DNA from: Candidatus Onthousia faecavium
GTDB taxonomy: Bacteria > Bacillota_I > Bacilli_A > RF39 > UBA660
Assembly: GCA_018711135.1 (NCBI GenBank)
Contig: DVIS01000033.1
Span: 1-54,900 of the forward strand
Length of the DNA stretch: 54,900 bases
Direction: 5' to 3'
This document shows positions 26,946 through 34,295 of this stretch, piece by piece. Each line of letters opens with the position of its first letter. Position 1 is the stretch's first letter. A program made the position numbers and the translations under genes. Under the pieces are notes generated by a model. That model did not search any database. It was not told the DNA's origin and saw nothing but the letters and a program-made list of their open reading frames with translations.

Positions 26946-28112
26946 TTATTCCTCCCTTATTGGTTTCATTTTAAATTCGTTTTCTATCAACTCTTTACTC
27001 TTTTCTTTTCCAAAAACTAAAGCGTAGATCTTTGTAATTTGATATTCATATTCTAACATATTATCTTTTTCTCTTGTAAATTTACTAATAATTGGTATAT
27101 CTATGTCTTTTTTTACCTTATTTAAATAGTCTTTCCCTTTAGTGCTAAAACCTAGTAATCTAACATATTTAATCGTTTTAAATTCATTAGCAAGAGCTTT
27201 AGTGTAGTCACATAATATATAAATTAAAGTCCTAGAAAGTCTAGAATAAGTCAAATTTTTACTTTTAACTTTAGTTATTAATTCATCAAAACTGTAGCTA
27301 TCTAGTATCTCTTTTTTTAGTTTTGTCGCTAAACCACTATCAACTAAATTGTATTTGGTTAAATCATCAATACTAATAATTTTATACTTTAATAAAAGAA
27401 AATAGTCATCAAGTTTAGGTAGGTATTCTTGTTCTAACTTTTTATACGTAAAAAGGGGAACACTTTCTTTTATATTTATTAATTCTTTATTTAAAAGGGC
27501 TTCTCTAATACTAGTAGCGCTACTAATTTCTTTTAATTCTTTACTATGATAATCGGTGGTTCTTTTTATAGTATGAGGAGTTATTTTGTAATTATTAGAA
27601 TAAATTGCTTTAACGTAACTTATACCCAAAATGTCATTAGGAAGATTATAATTAGCACCTGTTATATCCTCTAAGGCTTTAGAAAGAGCGGTAGGATAGT
27701 TGTAGCCCATTCTTAGGTATACTTTAACTAAGCTATTAAAATCAGGGTTATATAGTTCAGTTTCAACTAATTGTTTTATTCCTTCAATATCGTCTGATTC
27801 ACTACCAAATACTAAGTCAGTTACACCAAGATAATTCAAAATACCCACTGCTCCTTCTGCAAAAATATCGGCCGAGGCACAAGAAAAAGGAAAAGGTAGT
27901 TCAACTATTAAATCAATTCCTGCCTTTAAAGCAAGATCTGTCTTTGTCCATTTGTCTAGTATCGAGATATCACCCCTTTGAGTGAAATTACCACCTAATA
28001 CTAAAATAATAGGACTATTAGGAAACATTTCCTTAACCTTATTTAAATGATATAAATGACCATTATGAAAAGGATTATATTCTGCAATAATACCAATAAC
28101 TTTAGAAGACAT
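26946..28112 (-). CDS. tmcAL: tRNA(Met) cytidine acetate ligase (TmcAL)
   Basis: A 388-residue nucleotidyltransferase-fold enzyme (formerly YlbM) that uses acetate and ATP to form N4-acetylcytidine at the wobble position of elongator tRNA-Met. The N-terminal HIGH-type motif is AEYNPFHNGHLYHL. Family blocks LGGNFTQRGD, DLIVELPFPFSCASADIFAEGAV and DLVFGSESDD are all present, and TSIR is seen in the middle. Length agrees with the family. Clear AGGAGGG ribosome site. Confidence 0.95.
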   Translation of the reverse strand: MSSKVIGIIAEYNPFHNGHLYHLNKVKEMFPNSPIILVLGGNFTQRGDISILDKWTKTDLALKAGIDLIVELPFPFSCASADIFAEGAVGILNYLGVTDLVFGSESDDIEGIKQLVETELYNPDFNSLVKVYLRMGYNYPTALSKALEDITGANYNLPNDILGISYVKAIYSNNYKITPHTIKRTTDYHSKELKEISSATSIREALLNKELINIKESVPLFTYKKLEQEYLPKLDDYFLLLKYKIISIDDLTKYNLVDSGLATKLKKEILDSYSFDELITKVKSKNLTYSRLSRTLIYILCDYTKALANEFKTIKYVRLLGFSTKGKDYLNKVKKDIDIPIISKFTREKDNMLEYEYQITKIYALVFGKEKSKELIENEFKMKPIREE

Positions 28113-28201
28113 ATTTACCCTCCTTAAATGTATTGCTATTATAACATAGTATTTTTACAAAATAAAGCTTTAGGTATATAATATATATGAGGAGGATGTC
28201 T

Positions 28202-29104
28202 ATGAACTTACTAGTTGCGAAAGATAACTTTCTTAATTACTGTGAATTTGAAAAGAATCTTGCTAATAATACTTTGAAATCTTATAGTTATGAATTGAAA
28301 GACTATTTTAGATTTTTAGAAAAGAAAAATAAAACTACTATTAATGGAATAACTAAAGAAGATATAGAAGAGTATTTAAAATATTGTTATGATAGAAAAG
28401 AAAATAGTAAAACGGTTGCTCATAAATTAACAACGATTAATAACTTTCATCAATATTTAGAGAAAATGGAAAATGAACCTAATAATCCTGCTAATTTTAT
28501 AGATAGACCTAAGACTATGAAAACTTTACCTCATAGTTTAACGATAGAAGATGTAGATAAGCTTTTAGATATTGAATTAAAGACACCATTTGACTATCGT
28601 AATAAAGCTATGCTAGAATTGATGTATGGTTCTGGTTTAAGAGTATCAGAACTCGTTAGTTTAACGGTGTATGATCTAGACTTTAATAATGCTATTATTA
28701 GAATAAAAGGTAAAGGTAGTAAAGAAAGAATTGTTCCTTTAAATGATACTGCTATTAAATATTTGAAATTGTATTTAGAAAGAAGAGATGAGTTACTTAA
28801 GAAAAAACAGAGTGATTCTCTTTTCTTAAACTCAAGAGGGACTGCTATATCTAGACAAGGTTTTTTTAAAAATTTGAAGGAAATATTAAAGCAGAAGGGA
28901 CTTGATCCTGATATTTCCCCACATAGTCTTAGACACTCTTTTGCTACTCATCTTTTAAATGGGGGAGCTGATCTTAGAAGTATTCAATTGCTTTTAGGAC
29001 ATTCTGATATTTCTACAACAAGAATTTATACTCATATAACTAATGATAAAATTAAACAAGATTATTTAAATAACCATCCAAGAGCGAAAAAAGGAGAGAA
29101 ATAA
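28202..29104 (+). CDS. xerD: Site-specific tyrosine recombinase XerD
   Basis: A 300-residue tyrosine recombinase of the Xer type that resolves chromosome dimers at dif. The N-terminal SAM-like core-binding domain (about 1-90) is followed by the catalytic domain with RVSEL (Arg), KGKGSKER (Lys), HSLRHSFATHLLNGGADLRSIQ (His-x-x-Arg), GHSDIST and the nucleophile in TRIYTHI. Position next to deoB repeats the Bacillus ripX-drm order and favours XerD over XerC. The start at 28202 follows GAGGAGG. The dif site lies 1.8 kb downstream, and the inovirus-like element probably uses this protein. Confidence 0.9.
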   Translation: MNLLVAKDNFLNYCEFEKNLANNTLKSYSYELKDYFRFLEKKNKTTINGITKEDIEEYLKYCYDRKENSKTVAHKLTTINNFHQYLEKMENEPNNPANFIDRPKTMKTLPHSLTIEDVDKLLDIELKTPFDYRNKAMLELMYGSGLRVSELVSLTVYDLDFNNAIIRIKGKGSKERIVPLNDTAIKYLKLYLERRDELLKKKQSDSLFLNSRGTAISRQGFFKNLKEILKQKGLDPDISPHSLRHSFATHLLNGGADLRSIQLLLGHSDISTTRIYTHITNDKIKQDYLNNHPRAKKGEK

Positions 29105-29106
29105 AT

Positions 29107-30276
29107 ATGAAATTTAAACGAATATTCTTAATGGTTTTAGACTCTTTAGGAGTAGGGGAGGCAAGTGATGCAGCTACTTATGGTGATAGTGGAGCTAATA
29201 CTTTAGGTCATATTAAAGAAAAATGTGATTTATTTGTTCCTAATCTTGCAAAAATTGGCTTTTTAAATACTTTAAATATGGATGAAAATCCTAATGTAGA
29301 TGCTTATTATACTATTGCTAGACCTAATAATGCTGGGAAAGATACTTTAGCAGGACATTATGAGATGATGGGGATTATTTCTAATACGCCATTTAAAACT
29401 TTTAATGAGAATGGGTTCCCTATCGAATTAATTGATGAAATAGAAAAAGTTACTGAAAGAAGAGTAATCGGTAATAAGTGTAGTAACGACAATAGTATTA
29501 TTAATGAACTGGGAGAACGACAATTAGATTATGGTTCTTTGATAGTATATACATCAGCTGATTCTGACTTACAGATTGCTAGTCATGAAGATGTAGTTAG
29601 CCCAGAACAATTATATAGTTATTGTGAGAAAGTTAGAGAATTAACTAAACGTGATGAGTTCTTAGTAGGAAGAGTTATCGCTAGACCATTTGTTGGTAGT
29701 AAAAATCATTTTCGACTTGATAATGCTGGACGTAAAGATTTTCCAGTTGATCCACCAAAAAGAACAATTTTAGATGAATTGAATGAGGAAAACTATAATG
29801 TTATAGCGATTGGGAAAATGAATGATATCTTTAGTAAAGATGGAATAAATAAGAGTCTAAAAGCAAGCAATAATTTGGATGCAATTAATAAGTTAACTAA
29901 TATTATGGATAAAAATTTTACTGGTCTATGTATGGTTAATTTGTGTGATTTTGATAGTTTATATGGACATACTAGAGATATTGAAGGATATGCTAAAGCT
30001 ATTGAAGAATTAGATGTAGAAATGCCGCTTATCTTAAATAAACTTAACGTAGATGATTTATTTATCATTACTGCAGATCATGGTAATGATCCTACTTTTA
30101 GAGGCAATGATCATACAAGAGAAAATGTACCTTTAATATTTTATAGCCGTAGTTTTAAAACTCCTAAAAGATTAGAGATACAGGATACTTTAGCGGTTAT
30201 TGGGGCAACAATAGCAGATAATTTTGATATAGAGATGCCTGAAATTGGAACTAGCATTCTTGAAGAATTAGAGTAA
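29107..30276 (+). CDS. deoB: Phosphopentomutase
   Basis: Interconverts ribose or deoxyribose 1- and 5-phosphates in nucleoside salvage. An alkaline-phosphatase-fold enzyme with two metal sites: LDSLGVGEASDA (metal Asp and the region near the phospho-Thr), GKDTLAGHYEMMG with the catalytic Thr, and the C-terminal TADHGNDPTFRGNDHTRE. At 389 residues it is full length. It follows xerD by two bases, as in Bacillus. Confidence 0.96.
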   Translation: MKFKRIFLMVLDSLGVGEASDAATYGDSGANTLGHIKEKCDLFVPNLAKIGFLNTLNMDENPNVDAYYTIARPNNAGKDTLAGHYEMMGIISNTPFKTFNENGFPIELIDEIEKVTERRVIGNKCSNDNSIINELGERQLDYGSLIVYTSADSDLQIASHEDVVSPEQLYSYCEKVRELTKRDEFLVGRVIARPFVGSKNHFRLDNAGRKDFPVDPPKRTILDELNEENYNVIAIGKMNDIFSKDGINKSLKASNNLDAINKLTNIMDKNFTGLCMVNLCDFDSLYGHTRDIEGYAKAIEELDVEMPLILNKLNVDDLFIITADHGNDPTFRGNDHTRENVPLIFYSRSFKTPKRLEIQDTLAVIGATIADNFDIEMPEIGTSILEELE

Positions 30277-30300
30277 AAGAGTAGGGAAGAGGAGGTAAAA

Positions 30301-30339
30301 AAAAGACTAATAGTGTTTTATACAGCCTATTAGTCTTTT
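30301..30339. terminator. Bidirectional terminator after deoB
   Basis: Thirteen-base-pair perfect stem (AAAAGACTAATAG at 30301-30313, complement at 30327-30339), flanked by A-run and T-run. It also overlaps the stop of the converging DUF1540 gene. Confidence 0.85.
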
Positions 30340-30503
30340 TCTTTTTCAAAGCTTGCGCAAATTGTTTCATCTTGATGTGTTACATTATTGTTAGAACAAT
30401 CACAATTGCTACTAACTTTAATTTCTTCTAAGTTGCAATCTTTACTATTAACATTATATTTGCAACTTGTAACTTCACATTTAATATTTTGTTTCTTTTT
30501 CAT
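30330..30503 (-). CDS. DUF1540 domain protein
   Basis: A 57-residue Cys-rich protein fitting the DUF1540 pattern: CEVTSCKYN, then CNLEEIKVSSNCDC, and ending with ICASFE. Seven Cys suggest metal binding. DUF1540 proteins are common in spore-forming Firmicutes, with no settled function. ATG 30503 follows GAAGGAG; codons upstream in the frame are not needed. Confidence 0.82.
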   Translation of the reverse strand: MKKKQNIKCEVTSCKYNVNSKDCNLEEIKVSSNCDCSNNNVTHQDETICASFEKEKD

Positions 30504-30545
30504 ATTTTTCTCCTTCATATATATTATTAGCTTTATTTTAGTCAT

Positions 30546-30892
30546 TTATACCCTATTTTTGTATGTAAGTCCCCTACTTTGATTTTAATTAAGAAATAGG
30601 GTGATTTGATTAGCAATATAAATATATTTATTAAACGTATATTTGTTCGGTTAGAAATGATTAAGAGAATTGAATTATTTAATGCTATAATATAGTGTAA
30701 GATTGTAATAAGTAATTTAGATTAGTAATTTGATTAACATTATAATTAGGTATTTCTTTTAATTAATATTAGGAATAATATATAAGTAATAATACTTATA
30801 TAAGTATAAATGGATTTTATTATTAGTAATTATGATTATAATAAATGATGTTTTAAGTGAACAATTATCAGTCTTTTATTAATATTTTTACG
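30546..30892. other. Gene-free AT-rich stretch left of dif
   Basis: No frame longer than a few dozen codons with a ribosome site. It holds short palindromes such as ACTTATATAAGT (30797-30808 region). It separates the last left-replichore genes from dif and may carry terminus-specific protein sites, which I cannot identify. Confidence 0.5.
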
Positions 30893-30920
30893 GCTTCCTA
30901 TAATATATATTATGTTAACT
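30893..30920 (+). other. dif: dif site (XerC/XerD recombination), left attachment boundary
   Basis: A 28-bp site: XerC arm GCTTCCTATAA, centre TATATA, XerD arm TTATGTTAACT. From memory, the Bacillus subtilis dif differs at only 3 of 28 positions (1, 9 and 24). It sits where the main coding strand switches from plus to minus and 1.8 kb from xerD. A second site with the same centre and XerD arm lies at 37989-38016. This is therefore the chromosomal dif or its hybrid after phage insertion. Confidence 0.88.
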
Positions 30921-30938
30921 AATATGAATAAAACCTAA

Positions 30939-30959
30939 GTGAAGCTTTTTTCTCTTCAC
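30939..30959 (-). terminator. Hairpin at the left end of the prophage
   Basis: Stem GTGAAG (30939-30944) / CTTCAC (30954-30959) placed just after the last minus-strand gene of the element and 18 bases from dif. It may end leftward phage transcription before the chromosome; its T-run is poor. Confidence 0.45.
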
Positions 30960-30969
30960 ATATACAATA

Positions 30970-31266
30970 TCACAAAACATCAAATAATACAACCAAAAAG
31001 AAAAATAATAAAAGAATTAATATAATAAAAATAGGAAGAAGAACTAAATAAAAAAATGAATTAAAAGTAGATTCTTTTTCAAAATTATCAAAACTTTTAT
31101 TTAATAAATGCTGTTTTTCTTTTTCAACCTCCAATTCAAATAAAGCTTGTTTTTTAATATCACGTTTACGAATGATGTTAATCAAAAACAAAGCTATAAA
31201 AAAAGGAACACCAAACATCAAAAAGCAACCAAATAAACTTAAAACTATAAAATCATAATTAGACAT
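30970..31266 (-). CDS. Prophage two-helix membrane protein
   Basis: A 98-residue protein with two hydrophobic segments (about residues 6-32 and 70-97) joined by a charged, helical, coiled-coil-like middle (KRDIKKQALFELEVEKEKQ). AGAGGTG with 6-base spacing supports ATG 31266; the upstream GTG overlaps that site. The function is unknown. A related but broken copy (also beginning MSN-DF, with the same ribosome site) lies in the remnant at 38158-38244, so it is a standard part of this element family. Confidence 0.7.
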   Translation of the reverse strand: MSNYDFIVLSLFGCFLMFGVPFFIALFLINIIRKRDIKKQALFELEVEKEKQHLLNKSFDNFEKESTFNSFFYLVLLPIFIILILLLFFFLVVLFDVL

Positions 31267-31281
31267 ATAAAACACCTCTGA

Positions 31282-31392
31282 TTAAAGTATAACAAATAAT
31301 AAAATAAATAACACTTACTACCCTACTCTCTAAAATTAACTTTACATACAGTTTACACTTAGAAAGTGCTTCTAAATTTTATTATTGATAAC
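31282..31392. promoter_or_regulatory. Conserved noncoding block of the element (candidate origin/packaging region)
   Basis: About 111 bp without a gene that recurs at 38262-38370 with only about a dozen differences, although neighbouring coding sequence has diverged or been lost. It holds a hairpin TTAGAA-AGTGC-TTCTAA (31359-31375); in the second copy the stem TAGAA/TTCTA is kept while the loop changes. Such conservation suggests a cis-acting role in replication or packaging. The exact role is inference. Confidence 0.55.
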
Positions 31393-31394
31393 AA

Positions 31395-31421
31395 AAAAGA
31401 ACAAGTATAAACTTGTCTTTT
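31395..31421. terminator. Bidirectional hairpin downstream of rep
   Basis: Stem AAAAGAACAAG (31395-31405) / CTTGTCTTTT (31412-31421) with one bulged A and T-rich tails on both strands. It probably ends rep transcription. Confidence 0.65.
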
Positions 31422-31438
31422 TTCTAAAAACCATTATA

Positions 31439-31506
31439 ATATATTAATTTGCTTAATCAAGGGCTTCGCAAGTGCTAAAGCACCCTTGACACGCAAATTA
31501 ATATAT
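31439..31506. repeat. Large nested cruciform overlapping the 3' end of rep
   Basis: The outer stem is a perfect 14 bp: ATATATTAATTTGC (31439-31452) with its complement at 31493-31506. Inside it, TCAAGGG (31457-31463) pairs with CCCTTGA (31483-31489), and GTGCT-AA-AGCAC (31472-31483) forms a terminal hairpin. The right outer arm includes the stop codon of rep. In filamentous phages, nested hairpins in the main intergenic region are origins and the packaging signal; this is a candidate for either. Confidence 0.75.
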
Positions 31507-32328
31507 ACTTGGGGCTAGTGTCTTCAAATAAGAAATAGTATAAACATAAGAATGTTGCATTAAATCATTTACAAAGGTAAGAGAATCTAACTTTAGTTCC
31601 TTAATAATATCCTTATATTTCTTTCGAGTATTCTTAGAAAGTAATCCTAACCGTGATATATCTTTCAATATATAATCCAAACATGCTTTATCAGTAAAAG
31701 ATAAATCATCAACTGAATAATATCTAAAAATCAAAACACCCTCAAGAAAATCTTTAAAACCAGTTAAATAAGTATCAATATAAGTGTCTCTGAGTTGCAG
31801 CTCGATTCTCCACCAGTCAACATCTTTGTCTTTAACTTTCTGCTCAACAGCTTTATTATATATCCTAATAAATTTATTAGAACTCATAGATCCAAAATAA
31901 CATGTTTCCAATTTGCCTACCCTATCATAATAATAAGCTTTCTTCCTAGAATTAAGATCAACTATATTATATTCATACAAATTGTAATTGTATAAATCTA
32001 TAGCTAAATCTATTCTACTGAAATGAACATCTTTAATATAAGACAAAAGTAAGTTTAATAGTTTCTTTTGAGAATTTTTATTAATCTTATTGGGATTAAA
32101 TTCTAATCTAAATTTTAAAGTAGTAATATCAATTTGCAAGAATCCAAAATCAGTTATATTCCAACTTTTAGTAAAAAATTGAGTATCTATAATCTTTTCA
32201 AAAAAAGGTATAGGATAAGTATAAGCAAGTTCTATTATATTAAAATAATAATCTTTATATTTTAAAGTACCTAAAACAGTTAACTTATCTATACTAAAAT
32301 CACAAAACTTATCAACATTATTTTCCAT
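31498..32328 (-). CDS. Phage replication initiation protein (Rep_trans family)
   Basis: A 276-residue rolling-circle initiator. Family features: FSRIDLAIDLYN (about residues 106-117); CYFGSMSSNKFIRIYNK, the G-S-x-x-S block with R-I-Y-[ND]-K; and WWRIELQLRDTYID, which has the catalytic-region Glu. In inoviruses such proteins nick the double-stranded origin through a tyrosine. ATG 32328 follows ATGGAGG. The C-terminal coding sequence (31526-31556) is repeated in the remnant at 38370-38400. A cruciform overlaps its stop codon. Confidence 0.85.
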   Translation of the reverse strand: MENNVDKFCDFSIDKLTVLGTLKYKDYYFNIIELAYTYPIPFFEKIIDTQFFTKSWNITDFGFLQIDITTLKFRLEFNPNKINKNSQKKLLNLLLSYIKDVHFSRIDLAIDLYNYNLYEYNIVDLNSRKKAYYYDRVGKLETCYFGSMSSNKFIRIYNKAVEQKVKDKDVDWWRIELQLRDTYIDTYLTGFKDFLEGVLIFRYYSVDDLSFTDKACLDYILKDISRLGLLSKNTRKKYKDIIKELKLDSLTFVNDLMQHSYVYTISYLKTLAPSIY

Positions 32329-32366
32329 AAAACCTCCATTCATCATTTAAACTAATCTTTTCATTT

Positions 32367-32657
32367 TCATAAATTATTTCCTAAATAATTCAGAACATAG
32401 TCTATTGTTTTTTTATGTCCCTCAATTGCGTCTTTAAGTGTTGTATATCTTTCTTGAAAAAATATAAAAGATTCATCAGTATTATTCTCACAATTAAATA
32501 TCATTGTTTCATAATATAGTGGAGAAAAATTAGAGTTAAGTTGTAAATTGAATCCTAAATCTACTGTAGATATAATATATGACTTAATTTTTGTAGTTAA
32601 ATGAAATATATTCCTAGAATCATAATCTTTTCTAAAACCAAATTTTTCTCGATTCAT
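32367..32657 (-). CDS. Prophage hypothetical protein
   Basis: A 96-residue soluble protein with excellent ribosome site AAAGGAGG. The C-terminal half (ETMIFNCEN, then ERYTTLKDAIEGHKKTIDYV) resembles a pattern common in small phage proteins, where ETMVF is followed by RY-x-T-x-x-x-A-x-x-GH. I know no function for that family. It lies between the hairpin cluster and rep, so a role in replication control is possible. Confidence 0.72.
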   Translation of the reverse strand: MNREKFGFRKDYDSRNIFHLTTKIKSYIISTVDLGFNLQLNSNFSPLYYETMIFNCENNTDESFIFFQERYTTLKDAIEGHKKTIDYVLNYLGNNL

Positions 32658-32680
32658 ATTATTACCTCCTTTCTTAAAAA

Positions 32681-32756
32681 TCCCAAATATTGGGAAGATT
32701 ACCCTATGTTATAGAGGGGTAATCTTTTCTAGCCCGCTTCGCGGGGCTTAGAAAAG
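32681..32756. repeat. Three consecutive hairpins between zot and the downstream gene
   Basis: Read on the plus strand: TCCCAAA-T-ATTGGGA (32681-32695), AAGATTACCC / GGGTAATCTT (32695-32704 and 32717-32726), and a GC-rich stem CTTTTCTAGCCCGC (32724-32737) with 32741-32756 that has two one-base bulges. The last contains the zot stop codon. On the minus strand the first is followed by a T-run and may terminate transcription. The cluster is GC-rich for this element and is a second candidate for an origin or packaging signal. Confidence 0.72.
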
Positions 32757-33473
32757 CTTCTCACTTAATAAATCTAAATCATTAGATTCTAAATCAATAG
32801 AACTATAATTGCCATGATCCAAAAGTGGCTTATCAGAATTCAAAGGACGCAAATAGCAAGTGTCATAAGACTTAAAAGCTTTTCTAAAGTTAACAAAAAA
32901 TATTTTAGATTTGATGTCTTTCATTTTTCTTAATTCACTATCTTTACTAAAAGACATTTCATAATCTTCAAATTCATAAGTTACTCTAGCAGAAATAAAA
33001 CCAATATTTAAAATAGGTATACGAAACATAGTCTTAATACGATAATATTCACTAACAACATTTCTTAATTTTTTAACAACTCTACTAGGATGTTGAGAAA
33101 TATAAATAATATCTTTTATACCAAAATGACGATGTGCTTGATTAAAATTAGCAATTATTTTAGGAAAAGTCTTATATTCATCAGAATCATAAAATAATTG
33201 AATCTCATCAATAATTATCAAAGAATTTTCTAAAAAAGAATTTTTATTCATTAAATCATATACACTAACCCTATTAGAATAAATCTTTCTACGTTTATCT
33301 AAACAAATAGGAAAATTAGAATAAACAGAATTATAAATAGAAGGCTGACGACGTAATTTTCTTATCAATCGTCTTAAAAACTTATTTTGATCATTAAAAT
33401 GCTTAATAGCTAAATGAGTACTTAATAAAGTTTTACCTTTTCCAGGTAAACCGTTAATAGAAATAACTGACAT
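32748..33473 (-). CDS. Zot-domain ATPase (inovirus assembly, pI-like)
   Basis: A 241-residue P-loop ATPase: Walker A GLPGKGKTLLS (residues 8-18), Walker B LIIIDEIQLFY (about 84-94), then FNQAHRHFGIKDIIYISQHPS, the Zot block with its conserved His and the Q-H-P sensor. Zot/pI proteins drive extrusion of filamentous phages. Most pI proteins carry a membrane helix and a periplasmic tail; here the region after residue 150 is polar and no such helix is visible. A separate small membrane protein of the element may supply it. Ribosome site AGAGG. Confidence 0.85.
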   Translation of the reverse strand: MSVISINGLPGKGKTLLSTHLAIKHFNDQNKFLRRLIRKLRRQPSIYNSVYSNFPICLDKRRKIYSNRVSVYDLMNKNSFLENSLIIIDEIQLFYDSDEYKTFPKIIANFNQAHRHFGIKDIIYISQHPSRVVKKLRNVVSEYYRIKTMFRIPILNIGFISARVTYEFEDYEMSFSKDSELRKMKDIKSKIFFVNFRKAFKSYDTCYLRPLNSDKPLLDHGNYSSIDLESNDLDLLSEKLF

Positions 33474-33480
33474 AAAACCT

Positions 33481-33702
33481 CTAATCGTTAAAATCGTAAA
33501 TAGTTAATTGTTTACGTTTTTCTTTTTCAAGATAAGAAGAAATAAAATTTCTATTAGCTATAACAGTTTGATCAATTAAAGCGATAAGATTACCAGCCTC
33601 TACTCTAACATCATAAGGTAAATCCCATAAATACTTTTTCAATGAACTCTTAATAATTAACATTTTTTGATTTTCATCTTTCTTATTTTTTATAACACCC
33701 AT
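33481..33702 (-). CDS. Prophage hypothetical protein
   Basis: A 73-residue soluble, basic protein (opening GVIKNKKDENQK; central RVEAGNLIALIDQ), unrecognised. Its start overlaps the end of the upstream small membrane protein by 13 bases, and it is 7 bases ahead of zot. Ribosome site TAGGAGTG before ATG 33702. Confidence 0.65.
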   Translation of the reverse strand: MGVIKNKKDENQKMLIIKSSLKKYLWDLPYDVRVEAGNLIALIDQTVIANRNFISSYLEKEKRKQLTIYDFND

Positions 33703-33851
33703 AATAACACTCCTAAACTTAAATTAAGTAAAGTACAAAATAAAGAAATATAAAATAATTCCTTATCATACCATTGATAAAATTTGTAACACAAACGAAA
33801 CTGAAAAACAATTAATAAACAAAAATTTAAAAAAGATAAAAATTCTAACAT
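33690..33851 (-). CDS. Prophage small two-helix membrane protein
   Basis: A 53-residue protein with two hydrophobic segments (about 2-18 and 32-53) around a short polar turn (YKFYQWYDKE). The ATG at 33851 has GGAGGTG at ideal spacing; the frame is open further upstream but that part overlaps the preceding gene. It may be a minor virion protein or the membrane partner of the Zot ATPase, by position only. Confidence 0.65.
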   Translation of the reverse strand: MLEFLSFLNFCLLIVFQFRLCYKFYQWYDKELFYISLFCTLLNLSLGVLLWVL

Positions 33852-33870
33852 AATTAACACCTCCAAATTA

Positions 33871-34062
33871 TTAAAATAACAAATTTTTAATCCATAAAAA
33901 AGACTTATAAAAAATAGTAATAACAAATGATAAGAAAGCAATATAGAATCCATTAACAATAACTAATAAAGCCATTTGTTGAAAAGAACCCATTTGCAAA
34001 ACATTAAATTGTTGAAAGATAGACATCTCAGCTATCTGTTCAATTGTAAAAAATAAATACAT
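33871..34062 (-). CDS. Prophage small membrane protein
   Basis: A 63-residue protein with a polar Gln-rich N-terminal third and one long hydrophobic stretch (about residues 28-58). AAGGAG ribosome site before ATG 34062. Size and topology fit minor virion proteins (pVI, pVII or pIX class) of filamentous phages, but no sequence match is visible. Confidence 0.65.
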   Translation of the reverse strand: MYLFFTIEQIAEMSIFQQFNVLQMGSFQQMALLVIVNGFYIAFLSFVITIFYKSFLWIKNLLF

Positions 34063-34065
34063 ATA

Positions 34066-34293
34066 CTAACTCCTTCCATTTCGTTCTTTTTCTTTATTCC
34101 TAGAAAATTGTTTAAACTCACTAATACCATTACTACCAAAACCAAAACGAAGAACAGATATAAAAGTTAAAATGATAATAATTGCAACAAAAAATTGTAA
34201 AAAATTAACGTTTTCCGTTAATTGAAAATTACCCCAAAGTTGAGAAATTAATTCTCCAATTAAATCAAAATAAAACTTAATAACATCTAACAA
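34066..34293 (-). CDS. Prophage small membrane protein
   Basis: About 75 residues, with an amphipathic N-terminus, one membrane helix (FFVAIIIILTFISVL) and a basic tail ending in RNKEKERNGRS. The ribosome site GAGGTGG points to a TTG start at 34293; a GTG at 34302 overlaps that site. It overlaps the end of the surface-protein gene upstream. The basic cytoplasmic tail is reminiscent of DNA-contacting coat proteins, but this is speculative. Confidence 0.6.
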   Translation of the reverse strand: MLDVIKFYFDLIGELISQLWGNFQLTENVNFLQFFVAIIIILTFISVLRFGFGSNGISEFKQFSRNKEKERNGRS

Positions 34294-34295
34294 TA

